Below, one piece after another: positions 54,805 through 64,000 of a DNA stretch of 64,000 nt. The notes under the pieces are model-generated. The model was not told the origin of the DNA and did no database searches. It saw only the letters and a program-made list of their open reading frames with translations. The stretch is taken from the NCBI GenBank assembly GCA_009760885.1, contig CM019692.1, positions 60,216,426-60,280,425 of the forward strand. The letters are read 5' to 3'. The DNA comes from Achatina immaculata. Lineage: Eukaryota > Mollusca > Gastropoda > Stylommatophora > Achatinidae. The translations under genes were made by a program, and so were the position numbers. Position 1 is the first letter of the stretch; each line of letters starts with the position of its first letter.

Positions 54805-56547
54805 GCAAACAGAAAGTACGGTGTTGTAGCAGAAAACATACAAGTATCAAAAAATACATGTATATTAGAGTACATAGAAAACTTGTATGTGGTAAAAGAA
54901 CACACGTATATTTTAAAAGAAATCACGTATGGGTCAATAGGAAATATGCAACCACATTTGCTGTATAAATATTTGGCCTTTAGTGGTTAAAAGACCTTAT
55001 TTCTGCATTTTCCATTGAACATTTTTCCAAATTTTGCAAAAACAGAATGTTATCTTAGTGCAGTCAGCATTAGTTTAAATCCGGTTTAATGCATTATCAT
55101 ACATATAAACAGCTGTAAAACGTGAAGTTTCATACTATTTATTGTACTGATTTCATGAAAAAGACATATGTTCTTAGATTTTCAGTGATGCACATCACAG
55201 CAAACTTACCAAGGGTATACAGAAATCTCACAATTCTTTAATAACAATTGGAGTTATTAAATACCAGGGATTAGATATGCTGATGTCAAGGTATTACTGT
55301 CCATAACACAAAATGGAAAGGAAAAACTAATTAGTTCGTACATCAATCAGGAAAAATTGGAAGAGGTGGAGAGTGTAGAATATCTTGAATCATTACTAAC
55401 TAATAATGGATATACAATGAAGGATATTAAAAGGAGAATAACTATAGCTTTAAAAAAATTAAAACGACTAAAGAAGCTGTGGAGAGGAACAGACAGAACT
55501 ACAGAAATAAGATTTTTATGCGCATGCATCTTTCCCATTGCATCACAACATACGCACGTGAGACTTGGACACTTAACAAAACAGCTGAGAAACACATTAA
55601 TGCCCTTGAATATAAATGCTACAAAAGAGTCCTTCAAATATCGTGGGCACAAAAAAGAACAAATATATCCATACTACAAGAACGTAATAGCGAAGAAGGT
55701 TGACTAGTAAGGAAGATTAAACTGAGAAAATTTAAATATTTTGGACATATTAAACGTCATGATAACTTAGAGAAGACAGATTTGGAAGGGTACATAATGG
55801 TAAAAAGGAAGAGATGAAGACCAAGGCGAAGATGGCTGCAAAACATCGTTGATGGTCTGAGAATGGACGCATCAGCAGCAGGCCATCTTTCTAACAACCG
55901 AGAGGCCTACAGGAGAGTTGTTAGGGAGGCGATAGACATGCAACTGATTGACTGACTGACTGATAGTGCTCTATCTTTTCTTGTATCGAATCTTTCAAAA
56001 TGTCTGCGTAACGTCTACGAAAAATAACGTCGTAACATATGCAAACGTTGTTTACCAGATGATGTAGTTAAACGTGATAGAAAGTGATAACATATTATAT
56101 TATCACATGCATACACACAACAGACGTTATATATATATACATGTTGGCCACAAAGTCTCCTTTACACAGGCAATAGACACAGATATAAGAAACTATACAC
56201 GTCTATACGTGTTTTAATACATAAAAAACAACGTGTGGACATTGTAATGTATGTTCAATGTCAATTACAGTGCAAAGTAATTATGAAATCTACCTATAAG
56301 CACTGCTCCATCTTCAGATCTGTGGAGAAGCTTAAGCGTGCTTGAGATGTTGACTTCTTCTAGCTAGTAATAACCTGTTATCTTCACTATCACTGATGCC
56401 TCACTACATGGGAAACGGATGGCCAGTTACGTCAAATTCTTTCTCTCACAAACCTTGCCACTGCACTAAATGACACGGAATCTCTGTTAGAGCGGCGTGC
56501 ATTGAAAAGGTCTACTACCTAGGGACACGAGCCATCCTCACGTCCAT

Positions 56548-56587
<40 letters not shown>
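54644..56587. repeat. 1.94-kb tandem duplication, left copy
   Basis: From ggcggttccatacaaaaaac to catgtagagag this stretch recurs at 56588-58531 with practically no base change; only the TA and AG tract lengths differ visibly. (AG)n tracts lie at both borders and at the junction. Confidence 0.95.
55340..55960 (+). mobile_element. RTE-type LINE, family 3 fragment in the left duplicate
   Basis: Upstream at about 55276 the YADD motif reads YADV. Then [34 protein letters not shown], a frameshift, and [20 protein letters not shown] follow. The end is a (GACT)n tail at 55940-55965. It cannot encode an active enzyme. Confidence 0.92.
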
Positions 56588-56589
<2 letters not shown>

Positions 56590-56678
56590 CGGTTCCATAC
56601 AAAAAACTCTGATCTTAAACACTTGATGTGAGTTTAAAAGTGTAGAATGATATATGAAAGGAATCATACACATGAATG

Positions 56679-56753
<75 letters not shown>

Positions 56754-58491
56754 AACAGAAAGTACGGTGTTGTAGCAGAAAACATACAAGTATCAAAAAA
56801 TACATGTATATTAGAGTACATAGAAAACTTGTATGTGGTAAAAGAACACACGTATATTTTAAAAGAAATCACGTATGGGTCAATAGGAAATATGCAACCA
56901 CATTTGCTGTATAAATATTTGGCCTTTAGTGGTTAAAAGACCTTATTTCTGCATTTTCCATTGAACATTTTTCCAAATTTTGCAAAAACAGAATGTTATC
57001 TTAGTGCAGTCAGCATTAGTTTAAATCCGGTTTAATGCATTATCATACATATAAACAGCTGTAAAACGTGAAGTTTCATACTATTTATTGTACTGATTTC
57101 ATGAAAAAGACATATGTTCTTAGATTTTCAGTGATGCACATCACAGCAAACTTACCAAGGGTATACAGAAATCTCACAATTCTTTAATAACAATTGGAGT
57201 TATTAAATACCAGGGATTAGATATGCTGATGTCAAGGTATTACTGTCCATAACACAAAATGGAAAGGAAAAACTAATTAGTTCGTACATCAATCAGGAAA
57301 AATTGGAAGAGGTGGAGAGTGTAGAATATCTTGAATCATTACTAACTAATAATGGATATACAATGAAGGATATTAAAAGGAGAATAACTATAGCTTTAAA
57401 AAAATTAAAACGACTAAAGAAGCTGTGGAGAGGAACAGACAGAACTACAGAAATAAGATTTTTATGCGCATGCATCTTTCCCATTGCATCACAACATACG
57501 CACGTGAGACTTGGACACTTAACAAAACAGCTGAGAAACACATTAATGCCCTTGAATATAAATGCTACAAAAGAGTCCTTCAAATATCGTGGGCACAAAA
57601 AAGAACAAATATATCCATACTACAAGAACGTAATAGCGAAGAAGGTTGACTAGTAAGGAAGATTAAACTGAGAAAATTTAAATATTTTGGACATATTAAA
57701 CGTCATGATAACTTAGAGAAGACAGATTTGGAAGGGTACATAATGGTAAAAAGGAAGAGATGAAGACCAAGGCGAAGATGGCTGCAAAACATCGTTGATG
57801 GTCTGAGAATGGACGCATCAGCAGCAGGCCATCTTTCTAACAACCGAGAGGCCTACAGGAGAGTTGTTAGGGAGGCGATAGACATGCAACTGATTGACTG
57901 ACTGACTGATAGTGCTCTATCTTTTCTTGTATCGAATCTTTCAAAATGTCTGCGTAACGTCTACGAAAAATAACGTCGTAACATATGCAAACGTTGTTTA
58001 CCAGATGATGTAGTTAAACGTGATAGAAAGTGATAACATATTATATTATCACATGCATACACACAACAGACGTTATATATATACATGTTGGCCACAAAGT
58101 CTCCTTTACACAGGCAATAGACACAGATATAAGAAACTATACACGTCTATACGTGTTTTAATACATAAAAAACAACGTGTGGACATTGTAATGTATGTTC
58201 AATGTCAATTACAGTGCAAAGTAATTATGAAATCTACCTATAAGCACTGCTCCATCTTCAGATCTGTGGAGAAGCTTAAGCGTGCTTGAGATGTTGACTT
58301 CTTCTAGCTAGTAATAACCTGTTATCTTCACTATCACTGATGCCTCACTACATGGGAAACGGATGGCCAGTTACGTCAAATTCTTTCTCTCACAAACCTT
58401 GCCACTGCACTAAATGACACGGAATCTCTGTTAGAGCGGCGTGCATTGAAAAGGTCTACTACCTAGGGACACGAGCCATCCTCACGTCCAT

Positions 58492-58531
<40 letters not shown>
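56588..58531. repeat. 1.94-kb tandem duplication, right copy
   Basis: Same content as the left copy, including the LINE fragment. Its right end is (AG)n followed by ATTGATTG and repeat R2. Confidence 0.95.
57286..57906 (+). mobile_element. RTE-type LINE, family 3 fragment in the right duplicate
   Basis: Identical to 55340-55960 as far as I can read, with the same YADV change and frameshift, so these defects predate the duplication. Confidence 0.92.
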
Positions 58532-58534
<3 letters not shown>

Positions 58535-58539
<5 letters not shown>

Positions 58540-58690
58540 ATTGATTGATCTTTATTTCAAAAGGGTTAAGAATTGGGCACGCACTCCCATCTAACATTCT
58601 GCCCTTTATCATACACCTTTCACTCTATTCCAGACTTTCTACAAATATGCTGTTCATGTAACAAACATAAGTAACATTGAAGCTGAGAGA
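58535..58690 (-). repeat. Dispersed repeat R2, copy 3
   Basis: caaaagggttaagaattggg core. On the - strand it ends AATAAAGATC plus (AATC)n, a retroposon-like tail. Confidence 0.75.
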
Positions 58691-58875
58691 CATAAAATAA
58701 AATATAACATTTACGTTTTGCTCTTATCCATTCACTCAGCACAGAAGTAACTACATAGATATATAAATGACTATCTGCTAAACAAAAATTTTAGTACTAT
58801 TCAGAATAAACAATTAACTGTATTCGGTGTCTGTAACATCAGTCTAAGATAACATTTAAGTTTTATGATTCATGG

Positions 58876-58906
<31 letters not shown>

Positions 58907-59230
58907 GGGGGGGGGGAAGAAAAAGAGATTTGCACGTTTATTTTTCTATCAATGATTGAGTTATGTTGCATGTCTGAGAGCTGGGCGTTAGCTTTACAAG
59001 TATTTGTGGTGTGTAACTGAACAGGTTGAGAACCTTCTGTCTTTACCTTGCCTAGTGTTAAATGTTCAGATTTAGAACTGTCTGACTCTGGTCATACAAA
59101 CTTAAACAATACGTTCTAGTTAAAGACTTATGAACGTGCACCTTCAGGCTCACTGGCACTAGAACAACGAATAACATCTTTGACGACACTACCAGGCTCT
59201 CAAGACAGCACTGCTGACCTTCAAGAGGTC
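58691..59230. other. No gene recognised; (GA)n
   Basis: A (GA)n tract lies at 58874-58908 and a G-run at 58909-58917. Confidence 0.5.
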
Positions 59231-59234
59231 GACA

Positions 59235-59345
59235 GACACATTGCTGCAGTGACAATTTACAAGAGTTTATTAATGGTGAAAATGGGGATAAAGTATATGA
59301 AGGTGAAGAAGTTACAGCCACATGACAGTGACAAACAGACACAAA
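59235..59345 (+). pseudogene. Faint CpeT-like exon trace (copy D?)
   Basis: gaagaagttacagccacatgac resembles gaagaacttcagccacatgac of the exon 4 remnant at 33156, and both read KLQPHD/ELQPHD in frame. The rest does not align well and the cysteine is missing. The same stretch in another frame gives FINGENGDKVYEGEE, which could equally be read as exon 2. Chance similarity is possible. Confidence 0.22.
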
Positions 59346-59744
59346 GAAGAAATCTTCCCAGACAAGAGCTTGCTTGTCACAGGGAAGTGAACCCTAAACA
59401 AAAGAATAACTACCAAAAACTCATACATACAAAATTCAGAACTCACGCAAGGAAATCTCCACACAAACACAAGACACCATTTACTCTAACACCTCTGAGA
59501 AGTTTGAGCTAAAAAGGACAAATAACTAACAACTGTCTACGTCTTGAAACGCTAACCAGTTAAACTAAAAAGGACAAATAACTAACAACTGTCTACGTCT
59601 TGAAACGCCAACTAGTTAAACTAAAAAGGATACATGGAAACATCTATCTATATCTTGAAAACCACTACATATTATACATTCTATTAAAAAATCAACTAGC
59701 CTGTCTCAAAAACTCTGTACACTCTACATTCTACATTGACGTAT

Positions 59745-60030
59745 CGTTGAACTGACTCTACATTCTACACTGACTTAACTTGAACTGACTCTACATTCTA
59801 CACTGATCTAACTTGAACTGACTCTACATTCTACACTGACTTAACTTGAACTGACTCTACATTCTATACTGACTTAACTTGAACTGACTCTAGATTCTAC
59901 ACTGACTTAACTTGAACTTACTCAACATTCTACACTGACTTAACTTGAACTTACTCTACATTCTACACTGACTTAACTTGAACTGACTCTACATTCTACA
60001 CTGACTTAACTTGAACTTACTCAACATTGA
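59745..60030. repeat. 33-bp minisatellite, about 8 copies
   Basis: Unit actgacttaacttgaactga plus ctctacattctac. Confidence 0.93.
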
Positions 60031-60239
60031 GCTGATCTAATCTTCCCTTTTCTAACTAACCCTAAAAATATATTTCCTGCCTTCTGCAAGCCTCCGTGCC
60101 ATTTTGACTTTCAGTTCACACAAGTCGCACGAGAAAATATTTTTTACCTTCTCTTATAATTTTCATGCGAAGGTGAACATCTGACTGACAGGTAACCTCT
60201 ATTGCCTAAAATTTTGACACTAAGTTTTCTAATTTTAGT

Positions 60240-60460
60240 CTACTCTGTGAAATCAAAGGTCAAGGCGTGAGAAGTTATCAGGAAGGGTTAGTAATAGGAA
60301 AAAAGAAAGAGAGGAAGATCAAGGCGAAGATGGCTGCAAGACATCGTTGATAATCTGCAGGTGGATGCACCAGCAGCATGTCATCTTGCTCACAACTGAG
60401 AAGCCTTCAGGAAATCTGCTAGGGAGGCAAAGTCCCGCAAGGGACATGCAAATGATTGAA
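60240..60460 (+). mobile_element. RTE-type LINE, family 3, 3'-end fragment
   Basis: Carries the family 3 C-terminal text (aggcgaagatggctgcaag, gggacatgcaaatgattg) with stops. It ends about 20 bases before the 26-bp satellite. Confidence 0.85.
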
Positions 60461-60486
60461 CCAACTTTGATGTTCTCAGATGTGCT

Positions 60487-61330
60487 CGGAGGAACTGACA
60501 GCCACGAGGTATGGAAAGAATTGACAGCCACGAGGTATGGAAGGAATTGACAGCCACGAGGTATGGAAGGAATTGACAGCCACGAGGTATGGAAGGAATT
60601 GACAGCCACGAGGTATGGAAGGAATTGACAGCCACGAGGTATGGAAGGAATTGACAGCCACGAGCTATGGAAAGAATTGACAGCCATGAGGTATGGAAAG
60701 AATTGACAGCCATGAGGTATGGAAAGAATTGACAGCCACGAGGTATGGAAAGAATTGACAGCCATGAGGTATGGAAAGAATTGACAGCCATGAGGTATGG
60801 AAAGAATTGACAGCCACGAGCTATGGAAGGAATTGACAATCACGAGCTATGGAAAGAATTGACAATCACGAGGTATGGAAAGAATTGACAGCCACGAGGT
60901 ATGGAAAGAATTGACAGCCACGAGGTATGGAAAGAATTGACAGCCATGAGGTATGGAAAGAATTGACAGCCATGAGGTATGGAAAGAATTGACAGCCACG
61001 AGCTATGGAAGGAATTGACAATCACGAGTTATGGAAAGAATTGACAGCCACGAGGTATGGAAAGAATTGACAGCCACGAGGTATGGAAGGAATTGACAAC
61101 CACGAGGTATGGAAGGAATTGACAGCCACGAGGTATAGGAGGAACTGACAGCCACGAGGTATGGAAGGAGTTGACAGCCACGAGGTATGTGAGGCACGAG
61201 GTATGGAAGGAATTGACAGCCACGAGGTATGGGAGGAATTGACAGCCACGAGGTATAAGAGGAATTGACAGCCACGAGGTGTAGGAGGAATTGACAGCCA
61301 CGAGGTGTAGGAGGAACTGTCAACCAAAAG
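60487..61330. repeat. 26-bp satellite, about 32 copies, with 182-bp higher-order unit
   Basis: Unit gaattgacagccacgaggta plus tggaag. Variants (catgag, gagcta, caatca) recur in the same order 182 bases apart (for instance caatcacgag near 60838 and 61020), which is seven units. Three - strand frames stay open as artefacts. Confidence 0.95.
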
Positions 61331-61680
61331 GTGTTGGAGGAATTAAGGAATGGCGGAGTCATTTGATATCAATTCAGACTTTGACACCAGAACCACTTGC
61401 GAGGAAAACTAGGGTAAATCTCAAGACAAAGATGCATGTGCAAGCAATCTGGATCTTAAAAAAAAAATCACCATTTTTGTAGCTGTTTATGTAAATCCGC
61501 CCTGAGTAGTAGCAGTCACGAGAGAAGGTTCACAAAAGCCAGAAATAAACAAGAAAAGTTATAAAACAACCCGTGGAGTAAGAACTTAAATAAATAAAAG
61601 AATACTACAACGAATTAAAAATGTCTCGTTTCACTGAAAACATAAAATAGTGTACTAAACAAATCAATGAATAATGTTTT

Positions 61681-62013
61681 GTGCGAATTAGCTTGGTAAT
61701 ATACAAATTATGCTTTAAAATGTTATCTCGTTGGATTCAACACTCAGCAGTAAAAAAGTTCTTCAGTAAAAAGAATAAGTTTCCAAAAATAATCTTAAGG
61801 AAATGCCATACTTATGCATCTGCACACCTTAACGTGCGATTCACAAATGAAGTGGTCACTGAACTAAAGGAGACGTTAAAGTTTAAGAACTTTCTCAAAC
61901 AGTTGACAGAAAGCACACACAAAGTTTGGGATGGGGTCAGCCTAGTAATATTCTGGGAACAAAATTATATTGCTAAAAGAATTTCTATATTTACCTCCCG
62001 CTGCCAGTTTTAA
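61681..62013 (+). CDS. Unidentified open frame of 110 codons
   Basis: Basic N-terminal half (KKFFSKKNKFPKIILRK) and the segment WDGVSLVIFWEQNYIAKRIS. The frame begins with GTG-ATT-like AT-rich text, and the annotated ATG-type start is uncertain. The segment G-V-S-L-x(4)-E-Q-x(5)-R recalls a CpeT motif, but splice phases do not fit the local family. It may be non-coding. Confidence 0.2.
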   Translation: MRISLVIYKLCFKMLSRWIQHSAVKKFFSKKNKFPKIILRKCHTYASAHLNVRFTNEVVTELKETLKFKNFLKQLTESTHKVWDGVSLVIFWEQNYIAKRISIFTSRCQF

Positions 62014-62604
62014 TTTACAAAACTCAATACCAAAAGACTTTCTAAGAGGTGTAATTGGAATCTTAAGCCAAGAGAGAGAGAGAGAGAGTTAATGTGCAAA
62101 ATCTTCACTACAATGACAGAGAATGCACATATAACCCCGAACACGCGGCAGGTAACATAATCTAACCGATGAAGTTTTTAAAAGAACGGACTTCTTCTGT
62201 AAGAGTTTACCGGGTTTAGTTCAATGAATTCCACTGCTTGGTGTCCGATGTCGAAAGCTGAAGTAACAGTAGCTGTCAGAGAAATTACGAGCTGACCTCC
62301 AGAAATGACGCTAAATTTTGTGGAGATATTTGGAAGGTACAGATCCGCCAGGAATAAATGTTGTTTAATTGTTTAATTCATTTAATAAACTGCTGAGGTG
62401 TTTGAACGTAGATGAGTACTTGATATTGGCATGTATATCTAGAAACACGAAATGCATCCTGCACACTCATAGAAAGAAGGAAAAGGCGTATTATGGAATT
62501 AATTTATCCCGCGATGAAAGATGTAACAGTAATTTCTTTTCCCTGCTGTTCGGAACTAGAGCAGTTAATTCTCTTCTTTGCTTTTCACAGTGAAAGTTAT
62601 CGGG

Positions 62605-62930
62605 GTGTTTTTCCCTGAATTGATAAGCGTGTAGATGATTCTAGATTCACATCTTTCCCCTGAATTGATAAGCGTGTAGATGATTCTAGATTCACATCTT
62701 TCCCCTGAATTGATAAGCTTATAGAAGGTTCTAGATTCACATCTTTCCCCTGAATTGATAAGCGTGTAGATGATTCTAGATTCACATCTTTCCCCTGAAT
62801 TGATAAGCTTGTAGAAGGTTCTAGATTCAAATCTTTCCCCTGAATTGATAAGCGTGTAGAAGGTTCTAGATTCAAATCTTTCCCCTGAATTGATAAGCTT
62901 GTAGAAGGTTCTAGATTCAAATCTTTCACG
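62605..62930. repeat. 45-bp minisatellite, about 7 copies
   Basis: Unit cccctgaattgataagcgtg plus tagatgattctagattcaca and tcttt, with two main variants (gatgattc/gaaggttc). Confidence 0.94.
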
Positions 62931-63071
62931 TGACGTGAGTGCTTCTGGGCACACGGGAAGTCTAAAGGATCTTTTTTTTTTTTTGAGGCGTGATGTTTTT
63001 CCTATGAGAGTATTAAGCTGGTTACAGTCTTGTCCTGGTTCTCGTGAGGAGAGAGCGGAATGACTTTTATC

Positions 63072-63074
<3 letters not shown>

Positions 63075-63110
<36 letters not shown>
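63075..63110. repeat. (AG)n microsatellite
   Basis: About 18 AG units. Confidence 0.97.
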
Positions 63111-63111
<1 letters not shown>

Positions 63112-63176
63112 ATACTCTATCATTGTTTGTGGTGGAAGCACAATGTTGTTTACTGCTAGTAGTTCGATGATATCAA

Positions 63177-64000
63177 CGAGGGGTTATTGATACGTTCTCG
63201 GCATAAGGTACAAAAACTTGAAACACACAGCTGATATTAGGTGCATTTGTAGATCAGGTTAATGAAAGATTAAACACCAAGTTTCAAGAAATTAACTGTA
63301 ACCAAATTTTTTTTACAGGCTACTGAAGTTGCAAGGGGTGGCAGAAATTGAGAAAATTAATAAAATTTCTCATCGAGCAGTCTTTCGCTACCTCTGCATG
63401 AATGGCTTATCATTGAAGGAGATCCATGAGGATATGGTGTAGACTATAAAGGGAGAGTGACCCTTCATACAACACAGTGAAGAAATGGGCAGCTTAATTC
63501 AGACATGGAAGGGAGAGTCTGGAAGATGATCCCCGTCAAGGAAGACTAAGAACGGTAACCACAGATGAAACCACCGGCAGAATCCATGACATGATAATGG
63601 AGGATCGACGACTAACTGAGCGGTACATTGCTACTGAGTTGGGCATCTCCCAGGAACGTGTTCATGCCATTATTCACAATAATCTTCAAATGACAAGGGT
63701 CTCTGATCGATGGATCCTGAAACTTCTTTGAACTGATCACAAACGACATCGTCTCAACATGTCAAGAGACAATCTTGGCCATTTCTGCAGATCCTGAAAA
63801 GTTTCTTCAGCAATTTGTGACTATGGATGAGACTTGGGTTCATCATTTTCAACCAGAAACCAAAGAACAGTCAAAGCTGTGGAAACATCATGGATCCCCA
63901 CCTCCAAAGAAAGCAAGAGTGGTTCTGTCTGCAGGCAAAGTGATGGCTTCCATCTTTTGAGGTTCAGAAGGTGTGGTATTGGTAGACTATCTTCAAAGGG
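63177..64000 (+). mobile_element. Mariner transposon, same family as mariner 1, 5' part, runs off the window
   Basis: The left end reads CGAGGGGTTATTGATACGTT, matching mariner 1. Frames with stops carry RAVFRYLCMNGLSLKEIHED (helix-turn-helix) and, from 63775, MDETWVHHFQPETKEQSKLW with the first catalytic D intact. A TGA stands at 63958-63960 where TGG (W) is expected. No TA precedes the left end as read (CAA), so the border may be eroded. Confidence 0.9.

Noticed and set aside
55347..55652. Identical 101-codon - strand frames in both duplicates
   Set aside because: They are antisense to the family 3 LINE fragment; identity only reflects the duplication.
60319..61362. Repeat-protein-like frames (SWLSIPSIPRGCQF)
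   Set aside because: A 26-bp satellite with no stop gives 26-residue periods in all three - strand frames, so selection on a protein is not indicated.

Overview
The window looks like accessory, repeat-rich animal nuclear DNA. Introns have GT..AG borders, and non-LTR retrotransposons of RTE type, mariner and Tc1 transposons, tRNA-derived SINEs and many mini- and microsatellites fill most of it. There is no operon structure, rRNA, credible tRNA gene or CRISPR. The element mix suggests a lophotrochozoan, perhaps a gastropod mollusc; this is an impression from style, not proof.

The only host genes I can support belong to one family, all on the + strand. Copy A (1295-8242) and copy C (40767-52590) each have six exons with identical intron phases (1,0,2,0,2). 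They encode small proteins of 229 and 222 residues with a signal peptide and four cysteines at identical positions within exons 4, 4, 5 and 6. The pattern (L-N-G-x-[FY]-x-N near the start, an E[YA]-x(n)-R strand, Y-N-V-T, then C-x(18)-C) resembles the CpeT/CpcT (DUF1001) calycin-like family known from phycobiliprotein lyases and present in some animals; that assignment is inference. Between A and C lie damaged exons of at least two further copies: exon 5-like at 29263, exon 3-like at 30979, exon 4-like at 33107 and exon 6-like at 35483. A faint trace is at about 59.2 kb. The locus is therefore a decaying and renewing tandem array.

The most unusual signal is that tandem repeats have grown out of splice sites of this family. 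In copy C a roughly 53-bp minisatellite starts at the exon 4 donor and repeats a good GTAAGT donor about nine times. In front of the exon 6-like piece of copy B a 23-bp array is built from the intron 5/exon 6 acceptor and repeats TTGTAACAG about 17 times. Intron 2 of copy C is almost wholly microsatellite, which also supplies its acceptor. In copy A an (ATCC)n tract begins beside the exon 2 boundary and the GT donor is missing, so copy A may be a recent pseudogene.

Layout: 1-8.4 kb copy A; 8.8-29 kb repeats (54-bp minisatellite; mariner split by a LINE; LINEs at 9.8, 17.1, 22.0 and 26.9-28.7 kb; Tc1 fragments; a foldback MITE); 29.2-35.7 kb decayed gene copies with a mariner; 36-40.2 kb minisatellites and an inverted-repeat DNA transposon; 40.7-52.8 kb copy C with nested LINEs in intron 3; 53-58.5 kb LINE and SINE debris and a near-perfect 1.94-kb tandem duplication; 58.5-64 kb satellites, an unidentified ORF and a mariner running off the end.
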